From positions 1 through 64,000 of the forward strand of contig NZ_SRYA01000001.1 in the NCBI RefSeq assembly GCF_004793545.1: a stretch of 64,000 nucleotides of DNA. The letters run 5' to 3'. Of this stretch, positions 1-8,571 are shown piece after piece. Positions within the stretch are counted from its first letter, which is position 1. Each line of letters starts with the position of its first letter. The DNA comes from Petralouisia muris. Lineage in GTDB: Bacteria; Bacillota; Clostridia; Lachnospirales; Lachnospiraceae. A program made the position numbers and the translations under genes. Below the pieces are notes generated by a model. The model saw only the letters and a program-made list of their open reading frames with translations, was not told where the DNA came from and made no database searches.

Positions 1-54
1 GTTCGGTAAACTCTTGTTCTTTTTCTCTCCTCAAAAATCGCAATTTCCTATAAA

Positions 55-543
55 GTGAAAAAGAAAAATCCCGATACCGCCGTGATTTTTTTGACTGCCC
101 GAGACTTGGAAAGCGACCAGTTAAGGGGGTTTGAATTGGGCGCTGACGACTATGTGATAAAGCCTTTCCCTATAAGTGTTTTTCAGAAAAAAGTGTCAGC
201 CCTGCTCTCCCGCATTCAAAAGCAAAGCGCCATAGACTGTTATGATGACGGGAATCTGTTCATCAATTTTTCGGAGATGAGCGCTACGCTTGCAGGAGAA
301 GATATTTCATTCACAGCTATGGAATACCGTATCTTAAAAATATTGACGGCAAATATGCAGATTGTTTTGACAAGGCGTATCTTATTGGAAAAGCTATGGG
401 ATGCTGATGGGAATTTTGTTGACGAACACGCATTGACTTGTGCCATCAGCCGCATCAGGGCAAAAATTGAAGCGGGAAGTTTCCAATATATCAAAACGGT
501 TTACGGAATGGGTTATATGTGGGTTGGAGGGCTGAAAAAATGA
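55..543 (+). pseudogene. Response regulator, OmpR/VanR-like, receiver domain truncated
   Basis: The visible protein (about 162 residues from a possible GTG) begins in the middle of a receiver domain. The late receiver motifs are present: FLTA with the conserved Thr, and IKPF with the conserved Lys. A complete winged-helix DNA-binding domain follows and ends YIKTVYGMGYMWVGG. The first ~60 residues, including the acidic pocket and the phospho-accepting Asp, are missing. No frame of bases 1-54 encodes them, and an in-frame TAA lies at 7-9. No ribosome site precedes the GTG. The stop overlaps the kinase start (ATGA), so this was the first gene of a regulator-kinase operon. A truncated, phosphorylation-blind regulator could still bind DNA, but a pseudogene is the simpler reading. 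Confidence 0.75.
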
Positions 544-1571
544 AAACGGTAAAGTTCTCCATTAACAGGATTTGTGCAGTTATATGTACTTTATTGGCTT
601 TCCTATTTGCAGCCGTCGCTGTTTTTCTTTATCTGTTGACGGATAATGCCGCTGCCGTTTATGCCATCTTGTTTTTAGCCGTTCTTGTTTATGGCGGCAT
701 GTTTTCTTTTATTGCCATTGTCCGCAAAAAGCTGACTGCTTTTTCCGATATGCTGTGCAGACAGCTTGACGGGATGATGCAGGGAAATGCAGCGAATTTG
801 GAGTTTGCAGAAGAAGAAAGCCTTTTTTATAAAATCAGCCACCGACTCTCCCGTTTATATGGCATCATGCGTGAAAACCGCCAGAGCATAGCCAGAGAAC
901 GGGAGGACTTGCAGGAATTGATATCTGATGTATCGCATCAAGTTAAAACGCCGATTGCCAATCTGAAAATGATAGAGACAACTTTGTTGGAACGGGATAT
1001 ACAAAAGCAAAAGCAGAAAGAATTTCTTTCTGCGATGGGCGAGCAGCTTGACAAACTTGATTTTCTTATGCAGGCGCTTATAAAGACATCCCGATTGGAA
1101 ACAGGCATTATTTCTCTGGAAAAGAAAAAGCAGCCGATTTATGATACGCTTGCGTCCGCATTGGGCGGGATACTATTAAACGCTGAAAAGAAAAACATTG
1201 AGGTTTTGGTGCATTGTCCAGAAAGCATAGAGGTTACGCATGATAAAAAATGGACGGGCGAAGCCCTGTTCAATATTTTGGACAATGCGGTAAAATATAC
1301 GCCAGAAGGCGGTGAAATCCGTGTCAAAGCAGAAAAATTGGAAATGTATTTGAAAATCGACATCTCTGATAATGGAAAAGGGATTCCAGAAAAACATCAT
1401 GCGGAAATCTTTAAACGTTTTTACCGTGAAAGCGAAGTCCACGATATAGACGGGATAGGTATCGGTCTGTATCTAACCAGAGAAATCATCACAATGCAGA
1501 GCGGATATGTAAAAGTAACTTCCAGTTCTCAAATGGGAGCAACTTTTTCCGTATTTCTTCCTGCTGACTGA
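540..1571 (+). CDS. Sensor histidine kinase, short-sensor (BceS/VanS-like)
   Basis: Membrane histidine kinase of 343 residues. Two adjacent transmembrane helices (about 10-32 and 40-62) leave almost no extracellular sensor, as in intramembrane-sensing kinases of antimicrobial-peptide modules. The H box is DVSHQVKTPIANL with phospho-acceptor His133. The ATPase part has the N box (NILDNAVKYT), G1 (DNGKGIP) and G2 (GIGIGLYLTREI). The ATG at 540 was chosen because it overlaps the preceding regulator stop and has GGAGG at 526-530; an upstream ATG at 519 lies before that site. The kinase is intact while its partner regulator is truncated. The next genes are an ABC transporter, so it probably once controlled that transporter. 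Confidence 0.88.
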   Translation: MKTVKFSINRICAVICTLLAFLFAAVAVFLYLLTDNAAAVYAILFLAVLVYGGMFSFIAIVRKKLTAFSDMLCRQLDGMMQGNAANLEFAEEESLFYKISHRLSRLYGIMRENRQSIAREREDLQELISDVSHQVKTPIANLKMIETTLLERDIQKQKQKEFLSAMGEQLDKLDFLMQALIKTSRLETGIISLEKKKQPIYDTLASALGGILLNAEKKNIEVLVHCPESIEVTHDKKWTGEALFNILDNAVKYTPEGGEIRVKAEKLEMYLKIDISDNGKGIPEKHHAEIFKRFYRESEVHDIDGIGIGLYLTREIITMQSGYVKVTSSSQMGATFSVFLPAD

Positions 1572-1578
1572 AAGCGAA

Positions 1579-1655
1579 ATGTCATCAAACTGCGAGAATT
1601 AAAACGTAAATTTCCCTGATACCGTGACATTTCTGCGAGGATTGAATTCTATAAT
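1579..1655 (+). promoter_or_regulatory. Activator-type promoter of the ABC transporter (element copy A)
   Basis: A perfect -10 TATAAT (1650-1655) has no recognisable -35. Upstream are two similar boxes: ATGTCA-N7-GCGAG at 1579-1596 and GTGACATTTCTGCGAG at 1624-1639, the second covering the -35 position. The arrangement suits a promoter needing a bound response regulator. A second copy lies at 4984-5070. The regulator's identity is inferred from gene context. Confidence 0.6.
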
Positions 1656-1687
1656 ATAGCCATCAAAACGAAAGGATGGTGTTCTTT

Positions 1688-2371
1688 ATGAGCATTTTAC
1701 AAGTGACAGAGCTAAAGAAATACTATGGGACAGAACCGAACATCACGAAAGCGTTGGATGGCGTGACGCTTGCGATTAACGAGGGGGAGTTTGTTGCCAT
1801 CGTCGGAACGTCAGGCAGTGGCAAATCAACTTTACTGAACATGATGGGAGGTCTGGATATTCCAACTTCTGGCAAGATCAAGGTCAGGGGAAAAGAACTG
1901 TCAGAGCTGAAAGACGAACAGCTCACAATTTTCCGCAGGCGGAATATCGGATTTATATTTCAGAATTATAACCTTGTTCCTGTCCTAAATGTATATGAAA
2001 ATATTGTACTGCCCGTAGAATTAGATGGGGACAGCGTAGACCAGAAGTTCATGGATGACGTTGTGGGGATGCTGGCACTAAAGGATAAGCTGAATAATAT
2101 GCCCAACAATCTGTCTGGGGGGCAGCAGCAACGTGTGGCGATTGCCAGAGCCTTAGTTTCAAAACCGGCAATCATTTTGGCGGACGAGCCGACAGGAAAC
2201 CTTGACAGCAGGACGAGCAGCGATGTTTTGGGGCTTCTAAAAGTCACTACAGGTAAATTCAACCAGACAATTGTAATGATTACCCATAATAGCGAAATTG
2301 CCCAGCTTGCTGACCGTATCATCCGTATTGAAGATGGCAGAATTTCACAGCAAGGGGAGGTATCAGCATGA
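1688..2371 (+). CDS. ABC transporter ATP-binding protein (MacB/BceA-type)
   Basis: Nucleotide-binding subunit of 227 residues that would power the neighbouring permease. It has Walker A (GTSGSGKST), the Q-loop (FIFQNYNLVP), signature LSGGQQQR, Walker B plus D-loop (IILADEPTGNLDS) and the H-loop His (ITHNSEIA). This is the LolD/MacB/BceA subfamily pattern, whose members act in mechanotransmission, lipoprotein or peptide-antibiotic defence rather than bulk import. The ATG at 1688 gives the family N-terminus (MSILQVTELKKYYG) and correct spacing from AAAGGATGG; an in-frame ATG at 1676 overlaps that ribosome site. The stop overlaps the permease start (ATGA). Confidence 0.93.
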   Translation: MSILQVTELKKYYGTEPNITKALDGVTLAINEGEFVAIVGTSGSGKSTLLNMMGGLDIPTSGKIKVRGKELSELKDEQLTIFRRRNIGFIFQNYNLVPVLNVYENIVLPVELDGDSVDQKFMDDVVGMLALKDKLNNMPNNLSGGQQQRVAIARALVSKPAIILADEPTGNLDSRTSSDVLGLLKVTTGKFNQTIVMITHNSEIAQLADRIIRIEDGRISQQGEVSA

Positions 2372-4938
2372 GCGATATTCTATTTGGCAATAATAACCGC
2401 CATGCCGTCAAAAAGTTGTCAGACCGTTATTTTAAATCAAATAAGAGCAGAACTATTATTGCCGTTATTGCCATTGTCTTAACAGCTGTATTGTTTACTA
2501 CTATTTTCACATTAGGCTCTGGATTGATTGACACCGTTCAGGAGCAGAATATCAGAAAAGCGGGCGGGGATGGGCAGGCGGTTTTAAGCTATATCAGTGA
2601 TGATATTTATAATGACATTGAGGGCAATTCCCTTATCGAAAAGATTGCCTACACGAAAGCAGTTTCCTATCGCATAAAGAACGAAGGATTGGAAAAATGG
2701 CGTTCTGATCTGTGGTATATGGACGATACGGCCTTAGAGTTTGCCCGCTATGAACCGACGACAGGTCGTCGACCAGAAGCTGAAAATGAGATTATTGCGG
2801 ACACAAAGACATTGGACGCATTAGGCATAAAAGCGGGGATTGGTGAAACAGTTTCCTTAAAGTATGAAATCAAAGGGACAGAATATGAGACGGATTTTGT
2901 TCTTTGTGGTTTTTGGGAAACAGACAGCCTGAGTAATATTGGACGGATGATTGTTTCCAAATCCTTTATTGACAGCCATTCAGATATTCTGGAATACACA
3001 TATCGGGAAGATAATGATTATTCGGGTGTTGTGACCGCTTATATCATGTTTCATGGTAAAGGGGACATAGAATCGAAGCTAAGCAGGCTGCTTTCTGAAA
3101 CAGGCTATACCTGTGACATAATGGGCGGAAGCCCGAAGGAAGAAAACTATATGATTGCCCGTGTCAGCCCTGCATATCAAAGCTCTAACCTGTTTGAAAA
3201 TCCTACGTTGCTCATTTCTGGCATGGTAGGTATCCTTTTAATAATAGTCACTGGATATCTGATTATCTATAATATTTTTCAGATATCCGTAATACAGGAT
3301 ATTCAGGCTTATGGGCAGTTAAAGACTTTAGGAACAACAAAGCGGCAGATAAAAAAGATGATTAACCGTCAGGCAGCCAATCTTTCTTTGATAGGAGTTC
3401 CCATTGGTCTGCTGATTGGATTCTTTCTGGGACGTGCATTAGTGCCATTCCTAATGAATGGGACAATTTATACTGCGGATGCCGGCATAACCGTAACTGC
3501 CAACCCGCTAATTTTTATAGGAGCTGCTGCGTTTGCAGTCTTTACCGTCTTGATTAGCGTGCAAAAGCCTGCCAAAATTGCAGGAACGGTATCTCCAATT
3601 GAAGCAATCAAATATACGGAAAATGATTCGTCTGCATTTAGAGGAAAGAAACATGCGCTTAAAAATTCTACGCATGGAGCAAAAATCTATCGTATGGCAC
3701 TGGCAAATTTAGGACGAAACCGTAAGCGTACCGTGCTTGTAATCGTTTCCATGACACTATCGTTGGTGTTGTTTAATACAGTATTTACTTTTTCCAGTGG
3801 CTTTGATATTAATAAATATATAGCAAAATTTGTAAATACTGATTTTGTGATTTCGACTGCGGATTATTTCCAATTTCGGTATGAAACCAGCAGCAATGAT
3901 TTGTCGGAATCTTTTATAGAAACAGTTATGGAAAGCGACTGTTTTGAAGCGGGCGGAAGATTATATACAGCCCGTGTGTTGGAAGAAGCCTTTTCTGCTG
4001 AAAGCAACGCTTTTTCAAATTACAATACCGATGAAAATGGCAACCCGCTTGTGGATTTGTATGGGGCAGATGACTTCCTGCTAAAAAATATGGAAGTCGT
4101 GGAAGGGGAGATAGACTGGCAGGCTCTTAAAACAGGAAAATATGTTTTGCTTAATGTGGAATGTGACGATAACGGAAATATGATTGACAATCCAGATGTG
4201 AAAGTGGGAGATACCGTCCGTTTCAATCATGTTTCGATGGACGGTCTTTCAAGCGTTACCGATAATCGTTTTGACCTTATCGTAATGGCAAAAGTCTGTG
4301 TAAATGAGAATACGGCTACTACCCGAAATACCGGCGCAACTCGGTTTTATATGCCGACCGAAAATTATTTGCCGCTTTGCGCTTCGCCGCACCTTGTCAG
4401 CTTTCCTTTTAATGTAAAGGGCGGGACAGACACACAGATGAAAGAATTTTTAGATGGTTATGTAAAAGATATAGAGCCAGGCATGGATTTTGACTGTAGG
4501 GAAAACTATGTAAGCTCTTTTGAAAATCTGACTTCGTTAATTGTGACAATCGGCGGGACTTTGAGCATCGTGATTGGCTTTATTGGAATTGTAAATTTTG
4601 TAAACTCCGTCCTGACAAGCATTATTACCCGCAGGAAAGAGTTTGCCATGCTGCAGAGCATCGGCATGACGGGAAAACAGTTGAAAAAGCTGCTTTCCTA
4701 TGAGGGTTTGTATTATTCTGCAGGAACAATTCTTGCATCTGTTGTATTTGGAACGCTATTTTCAGTCATAATTGTGAAAGGCATTTCTGACGGTATCTGG
4801 TTCTTTACCTACCGCTTTGTGATGTGGCCTATGCTGATTATATATCCATGTCTTATCATTCTGACAGTCTTAATACCTGCATTGCTTTATAAACAGATAA
4901 GTAAGACGAGTATTATAGAGCGCCTGCGTCAAAACTAA
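2368..4938 (+). CDS. ABC transporter permease, double FtsX domain
   Basis: Integral membrane protein of 856 residues. An N-terminal transmembrane helix (about 30-52) is followed by a ~200-residue extracellular segment and an FtsX-like three-helix core (about 280-400). A second half repeats the plan: helix near 455-475, a large extracellular domain, and a C-terminal FtsX core ending near 850. The LKTLGTTKRQIKKM and LQSIGMTGKQLKKLL motifs are the cytoplasmic coupling elements of the two cores. At 856 residues it is longer than BceB (about 650) and closer to the large MacB-like permeases of Clostridia. It is translationally coupled to the ATPase and followed by a strong terminator. Substrate unknown; peptide-antibiotic resistance is a context guess. 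Confidence 0.88.
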   Translation: MSDILFGNNNRHAVKKLSDRYFKSNKSRTIIAVIAIVLTAVLFTTIFTLGSGLIDTVQEQNIRKAGGDGQAVLSYISDDIYNDIEGNSLIEKIAYTKAVSYRIKNEGLEKWRSDLWYMDDTALEFARYEPTTGRRPEAENEIIADTKTLDALGIKAGIGETVSLKYEIKGTEYETDFVLCGFWETDSLSNIGRMIVSKSFIDSHSDILEYTYREDNDYSGVVTAYIMFHGKGDIESKLSRLLSETGYTCDIMGGSPKEENYMIARVSPAYQSSNLFENPTLLISGMVGILLIIVTGYLIIYNIFQISVIQDIQAYGQLKTLGTTKRQIKKMINRQAANLSLIGVPIGLLIGFFLGRALVPFLMNGTIYTADAGITVTANPLIFIGAAAFAVFTVLISVQKPAKIAGTVSPIEAIKYTENDSSAFRGKKHALKNSTHGAKIYRMALANLGRNRKRTVLVIVSMTLSLVLFNTVFTFSSGFDINKYIAKFVNTDFVISTADYFQFRYETSSNDLSESFIETVMESDCFEAGGRLYTARVLEEAFSAESNAFSNYNTDENGNPLVDLYGADDFLLKNMEVVEGEIDWQALKTGKYVLLNVECDDNGNMIDNPDVKVGDTVRFNHVSMDGLSSVTDNRFDLIVMAKVCVNENTATTRNTGATRFYMPTENYLPLCASPHLVSFPFNVKGGTDTQMKEFLDGYVKDIEPGMDFDCRENYVSSFENLTSLIVTIGGTLSIVIGFIGIVNFVNSVLTSIITRRKEFAMLQSIGMTGKQLKKLLSYEGLYYSAGTILASVVFGTLFSVIIVKGISDGIWFFTYRFVMWPMLIIYPCLIILTVLIPALLYKQISKTSIIERLRQN

Positions 4939-4950
4939 ATTTATCTGTCT

Positions 4951-4981
4951 AAAACCGAGGAGCGATTTGCCCTCGGTTTTT
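4951..4981 (+). terminator. Rho-independent terminator of the ABC operon
   Basis: Perfect 10-bp stem AAAACCGAGG (4951-4960) / CCTCGGTTTT (4971-4980) with a 10-nt loop and T-run, starting 12 bases after the permease stop. Confidence 0.9.
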
Positions 4982-4983
4982 AA

Positions 4984-5070
4984 ATGTCACAAAGCCGCGA
5001 GATTTCGTTTTAAAATTTTGCCATACAAGCGGTTGTCTGTGATATTTCTACGAGATTCTTGTTTTACAAT
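4984..5070 (+). promoter_or_regulatory. Second copy of the activator-type promoter element (copy B)
   Basis: Same design as 1579-1655: ATGTCA-N7-GCGAG at 4984-5001, GTGATATTTCTACGAG at 5039-5054, and a -10-like TACAAT at 5065-5070. The second box to -10 distance is exactly 26 bases in both copies; the distance between boxes is 42 here and 32 in copy A, a difference of one helical turn. No intact gene follows, so its original target appears lost. Confidence 0.55.
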
Positions 5071-5214
5071 AAAGAAATACAAAATATCATTGCGCCGAAT
5101 AAAAAAACGATGTTTCGGTGAGCCTATTCGCTATGCTCTAACGTCTCTCCGACTTCGCTTTTTGAAATTTGAAGGGATTTCTTTTGTCTGCAAGCAGCGG
5201 ATTCTACTTATATA

Positions 5215-5238
5215 TACCATACCAAGAATTGGTAGGTA
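5215..5238. repeat. Imperfect dyad of unknown role
   Basis: TACCATACCAA (5215-5225) faces TTGGTAGGTA (5229-5238) with one bulged base, in the gene-poor stretch 5071-5240. It could be an operator or the base of a lost terminator. Nothing else is recognisable between 5071 and 5214. Confidence 0.35.
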
Positions 5239-5240
5239 AC

Positions 5241-5365
5241 TTGTTAAAAAAATCCTCATCAACTTATGACCTGCTGAAAATGCAGGATTATTCCACAAAG
5301 GAAATCGCCCGCTTGTTGGATTGACAACAGGGGCTATCTATGCACAAAAGGCACGGACTATAAGC
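5241..5365 (+). pseudogene. Fragment of an HTH / sigma region 4-like gene
   Basis: Reading from 5241 gives a short peptide ending DYSTKEIARLLD before TGA at 5322. A one-base shift continues it as LTTGAIYAQKART. Together this resembles the helix-turn-helix of sigma-70 region 4 proteins carried on conjugative elements (STKEIA-LL-x4-GAIY). It abuts the relaxase fragment with no gene boundary, so this looks like a deletion scar. The family assignment rests on about 30 residues. Confidence 0.4.
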
Positions 5366-5773
5366 CGACAAGCCCGCTGATGAAAGAGGAGCTTCGGAAA
5401 CTGGACGAGATTACCGCACAGGTAAGGTATATGTCAAAGCAGAGCATTTCCACCCTCTCCGAGTTACACGCCGACAGGGAGCAAAACCAGAATGAAATGA
5501 ATAAACCTTATCCACTACCGCCAGCACTTGCGGAATAAGGCACGCCAGGCCATACCAGCCGAAAAAGAAACACTTCGGGCCGAAAAACAGGACGTGACGG
5601 AGCAGATAACGGAGCTTAGAAAGCGGCTGAAATATGCAAACAGGATTAAAAAACGCTCTGCCCATATCGACAATTGCTTAAACCAAATCCACGACACGAT
5701 GGAAAATCGGCGGTTAGATCGGCAGAAACAGCCAGTTAAAACAGACCTCAAGAGGGAGGAATCATTGCGATGA
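5341..5773 (+). pseudogene. C-terminal fragment of a conjugative-element relaxase
   Basis: In frame from 5341 the sequence reads CTKGTDYKPTSPLMKEEL, then a helical region (RYMSKQSISTLSELHADREQ). After a one-base insertion near 5506 (aaaCcttatc) the frame shifts and the coiled-coil tail continues (YRQHLRNKARQA to KTDLKREESLR). This matches my recollection of the tail of MobA/VirD2-type relaxases of Tn1549-like elements in Clostridia. The catalytic N-terminal part is absent. The stop overlaps the next start by ATGA, an arrangement usual for relaxase followed by TnpW. Confidence 0.6.
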
Positions 5774-6498
5774 GCAGACTGTCCGAGGAAGAAATACAGG
5801 CGATTATGGAGAAATACAAGGACGCCCCTATGGTAAATCCCGACAAAATATATCCCCCTCTGCCGCCTGTCCAGAATGTCGCGCCCCTTGTCCGCATCCC
5901 AGAGCTGATGAGCTTTACCGAGAAAATCGGCGGCACGGAATACACCGTCACCGCCCATTTCCGAAAAGACGGGCGGGACTTGCTTGCAACGCTTACGGAT
6001 ATTTTTCGGCATGGCACTACAAAAGAAACATTACGAAAATCTTTAGGCTATGAAATATCACAGTCCACATTCAATCGTATTTTGAATTGTGACGGCGTAT
6101 ATCAAACTTTAGAAGCAAACTTCGTGGCTGCTTATGCAAAATATTTTAATGTAACCGCTGATTATCTTTTGGGAATACGGAAAACCTCTATTGTGAATGA
6201 GGATGTTGCTATGATGGAAAAGTCAACCGGGCTTTCAGAAAGCGCTATCAATGTTTTGCGCACAGAAATGAATATAGGATATAAACGCATGATAGAAGCC
6301 CTTAATCTTCTAATATGCGATATGTACTATCAGGAAGAGGGGCGGCGGTATCGTCCTTTTGTAGAATTGTTTGCAAATTATCTCAATTTTCAGGATGATA
6401 ATAAAATGTATGCTCTTAATCAAAGAGAAAATATGAAAGAAGCTCAGCCACATACTATAGACAACGGCATTATATTTTGGGATAGCAAAAACCTTTAG
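5770..6498 (+). CDS. Mosaic protein: TnpW-like N-terminus joined to an HTH regulator
   Basis: Protein of 242 residues in two parts. Residues 1 to about 78 (MSRLSEEEIQ..., then EKIGGTEYTVTAHF) look like the small transposon-encoded TnpW protein that normally follows the relaxase and ends shortly after that strand. Residues from about 80 onward resemble a Cro/C1-type HTH protein (TKETLRKSLGYEISQSTFNRI, then KYFNVTADYLLGIRKTS) with the helical tail of Clostridia element regulators. The join at HGTTKETL (near base 6005) lacks the usual start of an HTH protein. A ribosome site GGGAGG precedes the ATG. I read this as a deletion fusion that may still be translated; regulatory function is unproven. 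Confidence 0.55.
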   Translation: MSRLSEEEIQAIMEKYKDAPMVNPDKIYPPLPPVQNVAPLVRIPELMSFTEKIGGTEYTVTAHFRKDGRDLLATLTDIFRHGTTKETLRKSLGYEISQSTFNRILNCDGVYQTLEANFVAAYAKYFNVTADYLLGIRKTSIVNEDVAMMEKSTGLSESAINVLRTEMNIGYKRMIEALNLLICDMYYQEEGRRYRPFVELFANYLNFQDDNKMYALNQRENMKEAQPHTIDNGIIFWDSKNL

Positions 6499-6594
6499 AT
6501 AACCAAAAAGCAAAAAGAAGAATTGTTCTTAATGGAAATGGAACATATATTGAAAATCTTAAAAGAAGAATATAATAAAAACCTAATTTTTTAG
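6499..6594 (+). other. In-frame open tail after the mosaic gene's stop
   Basis: Directly after the TAG at 6496-6498 the same frame stays open for 31 codons (ITKKQKEELFLMEMEHILK... to TAG at 6592). The charged helical composition resembles the preceding protein's C-terminus, so the 6496 stop may be a nonsense mutation in a longer gene. A short chance frame is also possible. Confidence 0.25.
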
Positions 6595-6608
6595 ATTAAA
6601 TTCACATC

Positions 6609-6646
6609 AAAAAGCACCTGATACCAATTAAAGTATTGAGTGCTTT
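6609..6646. terminator. Bidirectional terminator-like hairpin
   Basis: AAAAGCAC (6610-6617) pairs with GTGCTTTT (6639-6646), extended inside by ATAC/GTAT around a three-base mismatch. It lies between convergent genes: the mosaic HTH gene (+) and the chemotaxis receptor (-). Confidence 0.6.
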
Positions 6647-6783
6647 TCTCTGTTCCATAATCCTATATTCTTCTGAATTTGTCACAACATTGTCACAAAT
6701 CTTTGCTTATAACCTCTGAAAGTGGCTTATTTACTGCATTCCTGTGAAATACATATCAAGTATTTTTCTTGACGCCTGAGCTT

Positions 6784-8508
6784 TTACAAATTCTGAAACT
6801 TTTCCACCTCTTCTTTCAGGGTATTGGAAATCCTGGTGTTGGCGTCCATATTTTCATGGATGGTTCCCATGGAATCCACAAGCCCTGCGGCGCCTGCAGC
6901 CACTGACTCAATGGCCCTTGCACTGTCGTCAATGGTGGCGGCAATGGAACTGACAGAGCCTACCATGGAATTCATGGTATCCTGCAAGCCGGCTGTTTCG
7001 GCAGAAAAGCGCTCCATTACGGAAGCAAACATCCCTGCATCCGCATCGTATTGTTCCCCGGTATGTACCAACGCGGCGTAATCCTCCATCACATTCCTGT
7101 TTAAGTATTCCATCATTTCATTGGCATTTGCCGCCAGTTCCTCTACCGCTTCCGTAACGATCCGGCTGATTTCCTGAATGCTGCCGGCCGTATTCCGGCT
7201 GCTGTCCGCCAACTGCCGAATTTCATCCGCCACAACTGCAAATCCTCTTCCCGCCTCTCCAGCCCTGGCCGCCTCAATGGAAGCGTTCAGCGCCAGCAGA
7301 TTTGTCTGGCTGGCAATTTCCAGAATCTCTTCCGTCAAATCATTTATCATAGCGACTTTACTGCTGTTTTCCACAGAAGCTTTCAAAATCCCTGTCATAT
7401 CCGCAACCATGCCGCCGGTATTCTTTTTGCTGGCATCGGCGTTCTCTTTCAGCTCATTGGCGCGCTTTCGTACCTCCATGGCGTATTTCGCCGACTCCTG
7501 GGCCTCCTTCTGCATTCTCTGAACTGTTTCACTGACTGTCTCAATCTGGCCGCTGATCCCCAGGGAAGTTGCCGATACCTCCTGCATACTGGCAGACAAT
7601 TCCTCGGTTGCCGCAGAAGTGTCATTGACGCTGCAGGATACCACTGCCACCTGTCCGTTCACCGCCTCCACGGAATTCTTAAGCTCCAGGGAATAGCCCT
7701 TTACATCCTTCATAATATGCTGCAGATTGTCAATAAACGTATTAATTCCCTGCACCATCTGCCCAGTTTCATCCCTGGATCTGGTTTCCACCCGAAGGGT
7801 CAAGTCACCCTCGCCCCTCTGGATTTTCCCGATAATTCCATCCAACTGCTTTGTTGCGCTGCGTATGGGCCTTGCCACGCCGCCCACCACATAAGCCACT
7901 CCTGCGGCGGCTGCCGCAAGAAAAACAGCAACGCAGAGAACCAGGGTCTGATAAGCCGTCTGGATGCCCTTATTCTGTTCCTCTACTGCAGTATCCATAG
8001 CCCTGGCAATCAGATTGTCCAGTTCCGTCAAATCAGCCTTTACCAGCTCGTCAAACTCCACCAGCTTGGAGGTAGCCGTCCGAAAAGCCGCCTGACTGCC
8101 GATATCGCCGGAGCTTTTTTTCTGAATCCGCTTATAAATCTTATCGTAGGCAGCCATATTCAGTTCTATGTGTCCTGCAATTTTACTTCCTTCTTCCTCA
8201 GGAAAAGCTTCTTTGATTTCCCCCATTCTTTCCGTCAGTTCCAGATCCAGCGCTTCAATCTGACTGGTCAGCTCCTGTATCTGCTCCTCTTTGCTGGTCA
8301 TCATCATCTCATACAGCAGGGTTTCCTTTTCCTGATATGCACTCCGGAATTCATTTACCAGGTACACATTCGGCACCTGACTGGCTGTAATTCCTTCGCT
8401 TTTCTCCTGAATCATCCTGATCTGTCCAAGATTAAACACGATACTGACTCCAAATACAAGAGAAAGCCCTGCCAGTACGGCAATCATTTTTGCAGTGATT
8501 CTCCTCAT
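6784..8508 (-). CDS. Methyl-accepting chemotaxis protein (4HB sensor)
   Basis: Transmembrane chemoreceptor of 574 residues. Helix 1 (about 8-27) precedes a roughly 155-residue all-helical extracytoplasmic domain typical of four-helix-bundle sensors. Helix 2 (about 185-209) leads to a HAMP domain ([22 protein letters not shown]) and a long cytoplasmic coiled-coil. The signalling tip that contacts CheA and CheW is recognisable: [20 protein letters not shown] followed by [15 protein letters not shown]. No C-terminal CheR-tethering pentapeptide is visible (it ends VEKFQNL). Start ATG with GGAGG upstream. It sits alone downstream of ilvA; its ligand cannot be inferred. CheV lies 16 kb away, and no flagellar structural genes are in the window. 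Confidence 0.93.
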   Translation of the reverse strand: MRRITAKMIAVLAGLSLVFGVSIVFNLGQIRMIQEKSEGITASQVPNVYLVNEFRSAYQEKETLLYEMMMTSKEEQIQELTSQIEALDLELTERMGEIKEAFPEEEGSKIAGHIELNMAAYDKIYKRIQKKSSGDIGSQAAFRTATSKLVEFDELVKADLTELDNLIARAMDTAVEEQNKGIQTAYQTLVLCVAVFLAAAAAGVAYVVGGVARPIRSATKQLDGIIGKIQRGEGDLTLRVETRSRDETGQMVQGINTFIDNLQHIMKDVKGYSLELKNSVEAVNGQVAVVSCSVNDTSAATEELSASMQEVSATSLGISGQIETVSETVQRMQKEAQESAKYAMEVRKRANELKENADASKKNTGGMVADMTGILKASVENSSKVAMINDLTEEILEIASQTNLLALNASIEAARAGEAGRGFAVVADEIRQLADSSRNTAGSIQEISRIVTEAVEELAANANEMMEYLNRNVMEDYAALVHTGEQYDADAGMFASVMERFSAETAGLQDTMNSMVGSVSSIAATIDDSARAIESVAAGAAGLVDSMGTIHENMDANTRISNTLKEEVEKFQNL

Positions 8509-8571
8509 ACTCCGTCACACCCTCCTTCGTATCTTGCATACTGTCTGCAATTCTCCCCGGCCGGAATGCTT

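Noticed and set aside
4967-5239. Open frame of 90 codons on the plus strand after the ABC operon
   Set aside because: It runs through the terminator and promoter copy B, with a basic, low-complexity translation and no ribosome site.
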